From positions 1 to 33,905 of the forward strand of contig JXCB02000021.1 in the NCBI GenBank assembly GCA_000828075.3: DNA of 33,905 nt, given 5' to 3'. The notes beneath the pieces are model-generated. The model saw only the letters and a list, made by a program, of their open reading frames with translations, did not search any database and had not been told where the DNA came from. The position numbers and the translations under genes are program-made. How positions within the stretch are numbered: the first letter of the stretch is position 1; every line of letters begins with the position of its first letter. Positions 1-8,304 of this stretch are shown here, piece by piece. The DNA comes from Tolypothrix campylonemoides VB511288 (GTDB taxonomy: Bacteria > Cyanobacteriota > Cyanobacteriia > Cyanobacteriales > Nostocaceae).

Positions 1-23
1 TAGCTAATCAAAAGACAAGATAG
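1..23 (+). CDS. tnpA: TnpA transposase, last codons only (partial)
   Basis: The reading frame from position 3 gives A-N-Q-K-T-R and a TAG stop at 21-23. This is identical to the C-terminus of the complete TnpA at 7811-8206. The catalytic HUH and tyrosine positions lie outside the window, so nothing can be said about its activity. Confidence 0.8.
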
Positions 24-91
24 ACTGCACCTGAAGGTGCAACGCATTCATCCCACGGCTAAAAGCCGATGGGCTTTCTGCTCTCGATATT
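1..91 (-). mobile_element. Left end of a second IS200/IS605-family copy, cut by the window start
   Basis: Positions 1-95 are the exact reverse complement of 7739-7833, the left end and tnpA 3' end of the complete element at 7743-9590. The outer boundary is placed at 91 because GTAA at 92-95 is the complement of TTAC, the motif that also flanks the complete copy. Identity stops right after this motif. The subterminal hairpin CCCATCGGCT/AGCCGTGGG is present. The rest of this copy would lie before position 1 and, on a circular molecule, joins the right end at 33812-33905. Confidence 0.9.
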
Positions 92-544
92 GTAACGATG
101 CCTGAGACTGGGGGTTCTCCAAGGGGTACTCCCCTTGGACAAGCCTGCCCGTGCTGAGCGATAGCGAGGCTTGGCGTAAGCCAAAGGGCATGGCTTGCTC
201 CCCACCCACGCGCTTTATTGGCGAGGGGACGCGGACTACACCCACGGGGGGAATGGCGAGAGAACGCGGACTACACCCACTGCGGTGCAAGCGAGAGAGT
301 CCGGGGGCTACAACCACGACGAGGGGCGACCTTTTGAACGGGGTACTCCACCCAAAGGGGGAGCTTGCTTTCTTGACGGGGATAACACCCACGACTTGGA
401 ATTGGGGTAACTTGAACACCTATTGACACTCTTAATTTCGTGAGCCATCTTGATAACAGAGTAGCCTACTTTACTAAAAGCGTACGTAGTATTTCTACAG
501 TTATCTATAAGTTGTAAATCATACATAAAATCAGTGGTGTCAGA
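92..544. other. Noncoding, repeat-rich, GC-rich spacer
   Basis: I find no convincing gene. The first 300 bases are GC-rich and patchy, with a 16-bp direct repeat CGCGGACTACACCCAC at 230-245 and 265-280, and GGGGTACTCC near 122 and 340. This is typical of degenerate cyanobacterial intergenic repeats. From about 420 the DNA turns AT-rich and leads into the GTG start at 545. If the downstream genes are traK-like, this AT-rich part is where an oriT would be expected, but no nic consensus is evident. Confidence 0.6.
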
Positions 545-1147
545 GTGTTAGACAATAAATCAGAACAAGAGAGAATCGGCAAAGATAAAATCCCACAGGC
601 ATTAGAAGCGCTGAGGTCACTTGATGCTAAGGAACTACCTGATGTCCCGGCTAGAGTTGCCATCCGTCAAATGCGACGACAAATTGAGCGGGTGCTGAAG
701 CTAGGGTACACCTATGATGAAGTATCTGAAGTGCTGGCAGGGTTGGATATCCACATCAGTGGAAACCGAATCAAGTATTTGCTCTCAGAAGTCCGCAAAG
801 AAACTCGCTCTCGAAAGAAGAAGGCAGATAGTAGTGAGGTTGGTGGTAGTGTCGGGGCTGGCACTTCACTGGGGGCTTCTGAATCTCAGTCGGCAACTGA
901 GAATGATGCTGAACACAATGGTTCTCGCAAGCAATCGCCACAATCAGAACCACAGACTCAACCACAGTTACAGTCCAAACAACAATCACAGAGTCAGCCA
1001 CAGTTACAGTCCAAACGACAATCACAGAGTCAGCCACAGCTACAGAGGAAGCCACAGCCACAGTCTGAGACACAGGAAGAAACATCAACTGTGGATGTGG
1101 ATAGTTTGACTGATGATTACGAACCAATGACGCTTAGAAGGAGATAA
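545..1147 (+). CDS. Putative DNA-binding accessory protein (TraK/MobC-like position), Q-rich tail
   Basis: This is a 200-residue protein of unproven function. Residues 35-95 are a charged helical segment (RQMRRQIERVLKLGYTYDEV, then a GLDIHISGNRIKYLL segment) that reads like a small helix-turn-helix or oriT-binding fold of the kind in IncP TraK proteins. Residues 95-185 are low-complexity S/Q/P, partly encoded by a 36-bp tandem repeat. The tail is acidic and ends in R-R-R. The first codon is GTG with no clear ribosome binding site, so an internal start is possible. The stop lies 2 bases before the ParA-like gene, so the two are surely cotranscribed. The order DNA-binding protein, ParA-like ATPase, membrane coiled-coil protein mirrors traK-traL-traM of IncP plasmids. 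That is a positional argument, and a partition or replication accessory role is also possible. Confidence 0.55.
   Translation: MLDNKSEQERIGKDKIPQALEALRSLDAKELPDVPARVAIRQMRRQIERVLKLGYTYDEVSEVLAGLDIHISGNRIKYLLSEVRKETRSRKKKADSSEVGGSVGAGTSLGASESQSATENDAEHNGSRKQSPQSEPQTQPQLQSKQQSQSQPQLQSKRQSQSQPQLQRKPQPQSETQEETSTVDVDSLTDDYEPMTLRRR
962..1048 (+). repeat. 36-bp tandem repeat inside a coding region
   Basis: The unit beginning CCACAGTTACAGTCCAAAC starts at 962 and again at 998, with a partial third copy at 1034 (CCACAGCTACAG). The units are nearly identical and encode a 12-residue repeat of the type QPQLQSKxQSQS. The period is a multiple of three, so copy-number change would lengthen or shorten the linker without a frameshift. 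Confidence 0.85.
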
Positions 1148-1149
1148 AT

Positions 1150-1884
1150 ATGCCAGACATTCATGGTGTAGGTGGCGAGAAGGGGGGCGTGGGGAAGTCC
1201 ACCTGTTGCAAGCGCTTGTTGGAGTACTTCATTGAGAATGAAATACCGTTTATTGCGTTCGATACTGATAGGTCTGCACCTGATTTGAGGAAGGCTTACA
1301 AGAAGCAGGGAATCGATATTAGGGAGGCGTATTTCTCAGAAGCAATTCACGCACAGGATGCGGCATCTGTGATTGTGGATGTGGCGGATATTGCCAACGT
1401 GCTTTTTAATTTGTCTGCTGCTTCGTTTGAGGCTGTCAGTTTTTGGTTGAAACAGAATGAAATTTTAGAAGCGATTTCGGGGGAGAATGAATTCTACCTT
1501 TGGTTTGTTTCAGATGGAAGTGTGGAATCGGTCAGTGCATTGTATAAATCATTGGCAACTTATGGTAAGCAGATTCACCACATTCTCGTCAAAAATAATG
1601 GTGCAAATCTTAATAAGGATTGGAGATTGATTGATGAGGATAAGCGGCTGCAAACACTAATGCAACAGTGTGGTGTACCGGAGATGGTCTTACCAGAGTT
1701 TTTTGGAATTGAAACTTTCAAGATTATTCGTGACAATAGCTTGGGCTATCAGGAAGCATTGGATAAAGCGACTTCCTTGGGTTTTGGTAAGGTCGATAAG
1801 CAGCGAATTAAGCGATTCCTCCGAGAGAGTGGTGAGGCTATCGATGAGCTAAGAATCTTCAAGAAGCTGGCGGTCAAGGAGTAG
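1150..1884 (+). CDS. ParA/MinD-superfamily ATPase, TraL/MobD-like
   Basis: A 244-residue cytoplasmic P-loop ATPase. It has the deviant Walker A motif EKGGVGKST at residues 10-18, with the two lysines typical of ParA/MinD, and the A' region IAFDTDRSAPDL at about 35-46. The rest diverges from true partition ParA proteins, and there is no N-terminal DNA-binding domain. ParA-like proteins of this size occur as TraL of IncP plasmids and MobD of mobilisable plasmids, where their exact role is unclear. The start is supported by AAGGAG about 7 bases upstream. The gene lies 2 bases after its predecessor and 6 bases before the coiled-coil gene. A second, unrelated ParA at 21075-21839 has its own RHH partner and looks like the true partition ATPase, which favours a mobilisation-type role for this one. 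Confidence 0.75.
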   Translation: MPDIHGVGGEKGGVGKSTCCKRLLEYFIENEIPFIAFDTDRSAPDLRKAYKKQGIDIREAYFSEAIHAQDAASVIVDVADIANVLFNLSAASFEAVSFWLKQNEILEAISGENEFYLWFVSDGSVESVSALYKSLATYGKQIHHILVKNNGANLNKDWRLIDEDKRLQTLMQQCGVPEMVLPEFFGIETFKIIRDNSLGYQEALDKATSLGFGKVDKQRIKRFLRESGEAIDELRIFKKLAVKE

Positions 1885-1890
1885 GCGTAA

Positions 1891-2817
1891 ATGGAAGTGA
1901 AGAAGGAGTACGAACGAGCGAAGAATAATCTAGCCAAAGCACTGGAGAATGAATCGGCGGAGCATCGTGCTGATGTGCTGCAATTTGTGTTGGATTGGAA
2001 TATCCATCCTGATGAAGAATTCTTTGTAATTTTTGCAGCGATTGGGCATCTCAAGATTTTAATTGAACAAGCGCCAGAAGATATCAGGCAGTTGTTTAAA
2101 TCGGTGTTGCAGGAGTTGGATGAATGGAGCCTTCTAACAACAGAGAAGTTACAGATAGACAGCCAACATATCAAAGTGACCGAAAGCTTAGCCCAATCCA
2201 GCAAAGCGCTTGGGACAGCATTGAACAGTCTAGACGTGACCTCTCATCAGCTCTTGGAGCAATTGAAGAGCTTGCCAGAACTCTTGAGGCTTTTGAAAGT
2301 CGTCGCCGAAAGCCTTCCCAGCACGAACTTGCTATTTCAGAAGTGGATGGAGGTGATGGAGAAAGAGAGGTTAGCGGTTCGCGACAATCTTTCTTTGATG
2401 CGACGAGTGGAGAACCACCTGACGTACTCAGAAGCGCACTTTCGGGGGACGTACGTGAAGGTGGAGAAGATAGAAGCGCGATTGGAGGAAATGAGCAATC
2501 AACTCAACCAGCTGCACAACAGGAGCCAGAACCAACAGCAGAACAAACTGAACCTACTTGGATTGTTAGGGAAAGAAGGGAGCGCTCTGGGGGGCTTGAA
2601 CTATAAGCTGCTTGGGGTATTTGGAGGAATTTTGATTGCTGCTTGTAGTAGCACTGCTTTCGTAACTCGGATTGTGTTTGGTGTTGCGCCTGCTCCTCTG
2701 CCTTTTTCTGAGAGTGAGAAGATTCAGTATACTCGTGAGCAAGCTGGGTACACAAATGTAAAATTGCAACGAGTTGAGAAAAAGCTGGGGACTGATCCGA
2801 TAAATAGAAAGAAGTGA
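1891..2817 (+). CDS. Coiled-coil protein with C-terminal membrane anchor (TraM-like position)
   Basis: A 308-residue protein without a recognised catalytic motif. The N-terminal 80 residues are a compact helical domain (ALENESAEHRADVLQFVLDW, then a hydrophobic FFVIFAAIGHL segment). Residues 85-215 are heptad-rich and probably coiled coil. Residues 240-264 form a hydrophobic segment (LLGVFGGILIAACSSTAFV) consistent with a single membrane span, followed by a short polar tail. AAGGAG stands upstream of the ATG. As third gene of the operon it may anchor the ParA-like ATPase at the membrane, by analogy with IncP TraM, but sequence alone does not prove that. It converges on the rep gene with 111 bases between the stops. 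A 160-codon ORF is nested at 2124-2606 in another frame (see findings). Confidence 0.65.
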   Translation: MEVKKEYERAKNNLAKALENESAEHRADVLQFVLDWNIHPDEEFFVIFAAIGHLKILIEQAPEDIRQLFKSVLQELDEWSLLTTEKLQIDSQHIKVTESLAQSSKALGTALNSLDVTSHQLLEQLKSLPELLRLLKVVAESLPSTNLLFQKWMEVMEKERLAVRDNLSLMRRVENHLTYSEAHFRGTYVKVEKIEARLEEMSNQLNQLHNRSQNQQQNKLNLLGLLGKEGSALGGLNYKLLGVFGGILIAACSSTAFVTRIVFGVAPAPLPFSESEKIQYTREQAGYTNVKLQRVEKKLGTDPINRKK

Positions 2818-2928
2818 CAGTTGCCTCACGCTCAAACCAAGCTTGCAGCACCGCATCTCTTGAGTCATCAGGCGACACAAACTCATAAACCATGTGACGA
2901 CAAAATCTATTTAAGGAGGCTGCCTTCT

Positions 2929-5900
2929 TCAAAATCCAGCATTGCAAAATTCAACCCAGTCTGGCATCAATTCTGCAAATTTGTTGAATCCATAAGGATT
3001 AGTGTCTTCCCACTCAACCATAACCCCCCAGCGCTCATCTCTACTCAGCCCATTAAGTAGTTCTTTGACAGCCTCAACCCCAAACTTCAATCTCTCCATC
3101 ACTGCCTGAGTATAGTTTTTCACTCTCTGCCACCAATCGGGTGTAAGTACTTCTTCCTGTTCCGGTTGATTTGTGCTCTTGTTTTGTGCTTCCTCTGGGC
3201 GGTAGTCACATCCCCCCTCTAATTGCTCTCCACCTATATTAGGGGGGGATGTGACTACGTCCGGAGTATCTGGCTCTATCCCATACTGCTTATACCTTAC
3301 AGCCATTCTGCGCTCCGCCGCTTCGCGCTCCAACTGGCGTTTGCGCTCCTTGGACTCTCGCTTTAGCTGGCGGTAGCTAAGTACCTTTTGAGCAAAATCT
3401 CGCTCCTCGGTATTAAGTGTATAATGTCTCACCTGATGACCCCTTGGTCCAACTCGACGCCATTGAGTAGACAACCCCAGTTGCTCTAAGTACTTCCCTA
3501 GAATCCACATGCCTTCTGCGTCCGGTGAAATAGTGAGATTGAGGATTTGCTTAATGTGGGGTGCAAGCTGATAAGAGCGTTGGACGACAGTTTGCACCAT
3601 TTCTTCACTCAGCGCAAATTCTTGCCCCTGCATCAGTGCAACCAGGACTTCTCTTAGCCCCAACTTATACCGCATCAGCCAAGTCGTAGAATGGTTAGCC
3701 CAATCAGTGCAAATTGTCAACCGCTCCCGCTCAGAGCGATCGCGTTCTACAATCAATAGCGGAGGAGTAGGGAATTCCCGCCCCTCCTGGTCGGTGATAA
3801 CTTCTCCTGGGGAAGAAAGAATCGCCTCAAGAGCTATCAGTTTGCCCATGAGCTGTCCCCCGTCGTCTTTCTCTACCAGTTCCGGGGTAACATCCATCCC
3901 GTAAGCATCTCGAATCCGAAATTTTTCACATTCAAAAATTTCTTTCGGTTTTAGATAATCCTGGTGCAGTCTTGCTTCGTAGGTTTTGCGGTCAATATCT
4001 AATGCGCTAGCAACCGCTTCACAGTGTTCCCAGTCGATAAGTTTACCAGCCGCTTTCATCAGTTTTTTGGCACTTTCATTAAGTCCCGAGCCCCGAGGAA
4101 TGATAGTATTCCCCATAGACTCAAGCAGCGAGCGCAAATCAGCTCTAAGATTATTAATTGACCAATTCCTTTGAGCTTCAATCTTACAACTAGTCTCAAG
4201 CGCCCAATCCTTTTCAGCCCCCCGCCTGCCAGTTTCCCTGTCAATGCGGATGAGGAAAGCAGTCATTTCATTCTTCTGGAGATATTTCTCCTTAATCTTT
4301 CTGGCATTGGTCTCAGCATAACCAAAAGGTGGACGCTCTGCAACCCAAACGTGCATGGGGACATCAGGTCGATTCCGCCACAACTGCTGGGCGCATTCGG
4401 TCGCTGACTGAGACACAGCATGGAAAGCGCCGAAGATAACGTCAAAATGCTTCTCTGAAATATCAACTCCTGTGCCCAAACTGGGAGAAGTTAAAAGTGC
4501 GTCAACGCTTTTAATCGCGGTGTTGATTTCCTTAATAAAGATGATATTTTCCTCGGAACCGCTATTTTCTGAATGGATAGCCCACACCCGCAACTTGCGG
4601 TCTTCTTCCGGTTCTGGCGTATCATCATCTGTATCTGCTGAAAGTGCTGGCCATTTCACACTCAATAAGGTACGCTCAAGTTTCTTGATAAACCGCTTGC
4701 TGTCAGAAACCACCATAGGGCGCTTACCCGCCAAGATATCAGCGTGTATTTGAGCTACCAGAGCGCTGCTGTTACTACCCGAATACCAGTAAACCTCACG
4801 TCCCCCTTGCTTCCAATCATTTTGGATGATGAAAGGTACCTCTCCTTTTGGTCGCATTTGCCGGAAGAAATCAATGGTCAAATCATCAAGATGAGCATCA
4901 GCCAAAACGACCAACTTCGCCCGATAAACCACGGTTTCTAGAACTTCTAAAATGTCCCCCCGGTGCTCCCGACAAGTTTTGGACTTCAATAAGTGGGCAA
5001 GGTACTGGCAAGCTTCATCAATAAATACGCAGCCGTAAGCTTGCAGATTGCTTGCCAATTTATACAGGGAATCAACGGTGATACTCAGAGCGTTTGCTCG
5101 CCCCAAGTTCCCATTCTTAACAGAATTATACATGACAGTTTCTAAGCGGACTGCCAAGTTTTTCAGTAGATTAACTCTATGACCGTTATTTAAGAAAGAT
5201 TCGTCTAGATGCTGTTTGCGATAACGTGCTAGCAGTTCGGTTTTCCCAGTTCCCATGTCGCTCAGCAGACAAACTAACCCAGCATCAGGCAATTTTTGGA
5301 TGGCGTTGGACAAGTAGCGTGTATTAACTATAATATTCGGTTTATATTTATGTAGTCCGATTGGACGACGCCAAGTAAATGTTTGCTGATACTCGCTTAA
5401 AGTGCGGCTATCGTCAATGAGAGCGGTGAGTGCTGTGTTGGCTTTTTTACCGAGAGCCACAATCCAATCATCAACACCTTTTTCCTGTCCCGGCAGCAAT
5501 GCTACCTCACAAAAGCAATTTTGGCGCAGAATTGCCCAGCCGGTGCGGCAAGTAGCTTGGTAGATGTCCTGCTTGGTTTTTGGTTTGGTTTCAAAGTCAA
5601 ATAAAATAATGAATTTGCGACCTTTTTGGGCTACGGGGACTAAATCGGGATGTAGTTTTTCTAATTCGCCCTTGCCTACTCGTCCGTTCCAAATTCCGGG
5701 TAAACCTATAGCAACAAACCCTAGTGTGAGCAGGGATGCTGCTTTTTTCTCGCCTTCAGTTAAGATAATAGGAATTTGGGGATGAGCAACTACCCAAGCC
5801 CAAAAGCCAATTGCTTCTCCAGATTGTGTGACGACAATCTGCTCTGGCATAGGGATGTTGTAGCGCTCGGCTACCATCTTCCAGATGTGCAGAGGAACCC

Positions 5901-6522
5901 GCAGGTAGGTGACGCGGTTGGGGGTTTTAATGGGTGACTCGTATTTTACCAGCTTTTCGGTATGTTTTTGAGTTTCTTTGTCCCACTCTAATCGGGGATC
6001 ATTCGGCTTAAACCGTCCCCAGTCCATTGACTTCCAATTGTTTTTGGGATCAAGTCCGCTCACCCACCAGCCGCCTTTGGTTGTGTGTGAGTACTTCCTG
6101 AGATAAGAGTCTCTCAATCGCCCGTCATTACGTCTAGCGTTCTGGGGTAGGGCATAAAGTAAATATTCTAGTGGTGTGTAGCAAGAGAGGGATTTGACAT
6201 TTAAGCGAACGATTTCCTCATCTACTGCGCTGTTTAGCCATTCGGTTCGGTGAAGAGGTTCTAATACCGAGTTGCAGCTACTATTATCAGGTGTAGACTC
6301 AGCTGGGGTGCTGGGGTGCTGGGGGGCTGGGGGGAGAGAGCTAATGGACGTTGACTCTTCATCTCCTTTGCAACAGAGCTCCTCTGCACAAGAGCTCATA
6401 GGCTCTAAGAGCTCCCTCTGCTCCCTCTGCTCCCTCTTCTCCAAGAGCTCCTTCTGCTCCCTCTGCTCCTCTAAGTTGTTTTGGAAAGTCTCATATTCAC
6501 TACCAGAGTGCTCTTGTGCCAT
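2929..6522 (-). CDS. Plasmid replication protein, CyRepA1-type (DUF3854 Toprim-like plus SF2 helicase)
   Basis: A 1197-residue protein, the likely replication initiator. Residues 1-90 are a low-complexity E/Q/R-rich extension. Residues 120-240 contain the conserved region around GGWWVSGLDPKNNWKSMDWG. Residues 245-360 are the DUF3854/Toprim-like domain, with IILTEGEKKAASL (catalytic-type Glu at about 256), FIILFDFE (acidic pair near 309-311) and GVDDW. Residues 415-720 are a helicase core: Walker A SDMGTGKTE at about 421-429, Walker B FIDEACQ (D502, E503), motif V-like GTGVDIS and motif VI-like QQLWRNRPD. The C-terminal 450 residues are basic and probably bind DNA. This architecture matches the cyanobacterial CyRepA1 family. 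The ATG is set by GGAGG 8 bases upstream, and that site is buried in a hairpin (6532-6558). The roughly 1 kb upstream is the presumed origin. Confidence 0.88.
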   Translation of the reverse strand: MAQEHSGSEYETFQNNLEEQREQKELLEKREQREQRELLEPMSSCAEELCCKGDEESTSISSLPPAPQHPSTPAESTPDNSSCNSVLEPLHRTEWLNSAVDEEIVRLNVKSLSCYTPLEYLLYALPQNARRNDGRLRDSYLRKYSHTTKGGWWVSGLDPKNNWKSMDWGRFKPNDPRLEWDKETQKHTEKLVKYESPIKTPNRVTYLRVPLHIWKMVAERYNIPMPEQIVVTQSGEAIGFWAWVVAHPQIPIILTEGEKKAASLLTLGFVAIGLPGIWNGRVGKGELEKLHPDLVPVAQKGRKFIILFDFETKPKTKQDIYQATCRTGWAILRQNCFCEVALLPGQEKGVDDWIVALGKKANTALTALIDDSRTLSEYQQTFTWRRPIGLHKYKPNIIVNTRYLSNAIQKLPDAGLVCLLSDMGTGKTELLARYRKQHLDESFLNNGHRVNLLKNLAVRLETVMYNSVKNGNLGRANALSITVDSLYKLASNLQAYGCVFIDEACQYLAHLLKSKTCREHRGDILEVLETVVYRAKLVVLADAHLDDLTIDFFRQMRPKGEVPFIIQNDWKQGGREVYWYSGSNSSALVAQIHADILAGKRPMVVSDSKRFIKKLERTLLSVKWPALSADTDDDTPEPEEDRKLRVWAIHSENSGSEENIIFIKEINTAIKSVDALLTSPSLGTGVDISEKHFDVIFGAFHAVSQSATECAQQLWRNRPDVPMHVWVAERPPFGYAETNARKIKEKYLQKNEMTAFLIRIDRETGRRGAEKDWALETSCKIEAQRNWSINNLRADLRSLLESMGNTIIPRGSGLNESAKKLMKAAGKLIDWEHCEAVASALDIDRKTYEARLHQDYLKPKEIFECEKFRIRDAYGMDVTPELVEKDDGGQLMGKLIALEAILSSPGEVITDQEGREFPTPPLLIVERDRSERERLTICTDWANHSTTWLMRYKLGLREVLVALMQGQEFALSEEMVQTVVQRSYQLAPHIKQILNLTISPDAEGMWILGKYLEQLGLSTQWRRVGPRGHQVRHYTLNTEERDFAQKVLSYRQLKRESKERKRQLEREAAERRMAVRYKQYGIEPDTPDVVTSPPNIGGEQLEGGCDYRPEEAQNKSTNQPEQEEVLTPDWWQRVKNYTQAVMERLKFGVEAVKELLNGLSRDERWGVMVEWEDTNPYGFNKFAELMPDWVEFCNAGF

Positions 6523-6531
6523 TTTGATATC

Positions 6532-6558
6532 CTCCGATGATTTTTGCGTCCATCGGAG
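6532..6558 (-). promoter_or_regulatory. Hairpin sequestering the rep ribosome binding site
   Basis: On the rep mRNA (minus strand) an 8-base stem CTCCGATG is followed by an 11-base loop and the perfect complement CATCGGAG. The Shine-Dalgarno sequence GGAGG sits in the 3' arm, 8 bases before the rep ATG. Folding would hide the ribosome binding site, so rep translation should be low unless the stem is opened by an antisense RNA, a protein or an upstream ribosome. The pairing is read directly from the sequence; the regulation is inference. Confidence 0.65.
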
Positions 6559-7614
6559 CTACCCACAGCTTCTACTAACCGGAACCAAACCAAGTGCTAC
6601 AGTGCTTAACAGAGAAATATTTCAGATTGGCTCATCCACCAGTTGTCCTAATTAAAGGGAGCTGACATTCTACGCCTGAAACTCGAATGCAAGACGTTAA
6701 TTTTCACTGTCTCAAATCAAGAATAGTTCAAACGAGAAATGAATAACCCAGCAAAAAGGAGTTTTTCTTCTGAAATCTTCACCGCAATCAAGGTTTTAGG
6801 CAATTGATGCCACTTGATGACAACACTTACAGCTTTGCCTCAATTACGCAAACATTGCTAGATTGAGGTTAGTTTTTTTATTATCTTGCGGTTGGTTGCC
6901 TGATAGCTAACCTAGTGTCAGCGCGTGTGGGCAGCTAGCCGATTTCTTAAAAAGTTGCTTACTCTCCCTAGCTTCTCAGACGACTTATGTAGCGCTTGAG
7001 GTTTGCTTGTGGATAGCTAGCAATGCAAAAAACCGCCAATTGTGCTGGGTTTTGGTTAAATAAAGCATATTTTTGCTGAAAAATGAAATATTCACGACAG
7101 TTATCCTCCGCGCAAGGCACCCAGCCGTGAGATTCCTCCCTAAAATATTTGTAGTTAATGAATAGCGAACGTGCTTTTACATTCCGCTTTCAATCCGCGA
7201 GTTGGGAGAAACTGTAGAGCCAGATGCCTTTTTTTTACTGTTTGTCCAAAAAGGCATAGAATTCCCCCGCCCCTGTGTGCTAATATATTGCCAACAGGGG
7301 TAGAGTCGTGAGGCTTTGTTAGAGATCAACAGTTTGGTGTATTCTGACCGCCAAGTCTTCTGACACCAATACTGACCAACTAACGACTCACCTGACTATT
7401 TTGATTATCTAAATACATTGCTATGGTTGGTTGAACCTCCTCTGTATGTGAACTGACCTAATTTTACTTGCAGATTGACTGAGGCTAGATTAACATTTTT
7501 CTGCCGTTTTTTCAAAGGTAAAGTTGCTGCTCAGTGCTTTGCCGTTGTTTTGCATTCTACCGAGTGTAGTGTGACGCATTGCCCTTTGGCTGCGGTTAAT
7601 CACCTAACGCACCA
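6559..7614. other. Noncoding region upstream of rep, candidate replication origin
   Basis: About 1.05 kb without a credible gene, directly upstream of rep. It holds AT-rich stretches (6865-6890, 7055-7090), a DnaA-box-like TGTGGATAG at 7008-7016 (8 of 9 to the complement of TTATCCACA), related GCTAGC/GCTAAC words near 6903, 6933 and 7015, and two inverted repeats (7224-7257 and CCCCTGT 7270-7276 with ACAGGGG 7294-7300). I could not find clean iterons by eye. Position next to rep is the main argument for origin function. Confidence 0.45.
7224..7257. terminator. AT-rich hairpin, terminator-like
   Basis: A perfect 10-base inverted repeat ATGCCTTTTT/AAAAAGGCAT with a 14-base loop. The T-run inside the arm could act as an intrinsic terminator on either strand, or the hairpin could be part of the origin. 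No gene reads directly into it. Confidence 0.35.
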
Positions 7615-7742
7615 CTAAGGAAGCGAGCGAAAAGTAGCAGCTTGAATGGCTTCGCGGTTGCTTGTAAAAACCTGAATGTTCGGAACAACAGCGTAGTTTA
7701 TATCATCTGTGATAATTTTGACTTCTCCTGCACCAGCTTTAC
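7615..7742 (-). pseudogene. PIN-domain (VapC-like) protein, C-terminal half, interrupted by IS605
   Basis: Read on the minus strand, the segment gives K-A-G-A-G followed by EVKIITDDINYAVVPNIQVF, T-S-N-R-E and a TAG at 7615-7617. The TDD...V.NIQVFTSN pattern is typical of the last acidic motif and final strand of PIN ribonucleases. Joining this segment to 9591 onward, as if the IS were absent, gives one uninterrupted frame through the junction (M-K-E-A-I-S-K-A-G-A-G). The IS therefore inserted into an existing PIN gene. Function is lost, because the half encoding the first catalytic aspartates is not found. Confidence 0.65.
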
Positions 7743-7810
7743 AATATCGAGAGCAGAAAGCCCATCGGCTTTTAGCCGTGGGATGAATGCGTTGCACCTT
7801 CAGGTGCAGT

Positions 7811-8206
7811 CTATCTTGTCTTTTGATTAGCTATATACTTTTTAATTGTTTCACTTGAAGCATCTCCAGCAGTACCACAAAAATAACTTCTAGTCCACAT
7901 TGAAGGCAGTTTAAGCAAGTATGGAAATTCTTGTCTAAGGATTCTTGATGTATATCCTTTTAATCGAAACATTATTTGGTCTGGTGCTAAAGTAGGCGGA
8001 CAACAAAGAAATAGATGAACGTGGTCTTCCATAATTTCAAGAGCTAGGATCTCACAATCTAGCTCTTTCGTTTTTTCATAAAGCAATTCTTCTAGTCGTT
8101 TTGCAACTAGTCCGTATAATACTTTTTTTCTTCTTTTTGGTATCCATACGAAATGATAGTTAATCAACGTGACTGACGTTGTTTTGTGCCTATACTTGTC
8201 AAGCAT
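7811..8206 (-). CDS. tnpA: IS200/IS605-family Y1 transposase TnpA
   Basis: A 131-residue single-strand transposase. It carries the HUH pair as H62-V-H64 in MEDHVHLF and the nucleophile tyrosine Y124 in ETIKKYIANQ. This spacing is nearly the same as in the well-studied IS608 TnpA (H64, H66, Y127). Such proteins work as dimers that recognise the subterminal hairpins and cut and rejoin single-stranded DNA, usually on the lagging-strand template. Length is normal and no lesion is visible. It reads away from tnpB, and its 3' end lies about 70 bases from the left boundary. The last codons also appear at window position 1 as part of a second copy. Confidence 0.95.
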   Translation of the reverse strand: MLDKYRHKTTSVTLINYHFVWIPKRRKKVLYGLVAKRLEELLYEKTKELDCEILALEIMEDHVHLFLCCPPTLAPDQIMFRLKGYTSRILRQEFPYLLKLPSMWTRSYFCGTAGDASSETIKKYIANQKTR

Positions 8207-8304
8207 ATATAAAAATCGTGTAAACTTGTGGTCAATAGCTTGTATCTATCAACCATATTATGTTAGATTAATTTTACAGAAAATACAAGGAGGTGAGTGA
8301 GCGC

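Noticed and set aside
151-426. Overlapping frames of 70-120 codons on both strands in the GC-rich spacer
   Set aside because: They run through direct repeats, have no ribosome binding site and show no protein-like pattern; repeat-derived open frames are expected here.
2504-2947. Minus-strand 147-codon frame overlapping the end of rep and the anchor-protein gene
   Set aside because: Its first 40 residues look plausible, but most of it is antisense to a coding region and there is no ribosome binding site.
7642-7830. Plus-strand frame across the left IS end
   Set aside because: It spans the IS boundary and is antisense to the reconstructed PIN gene.
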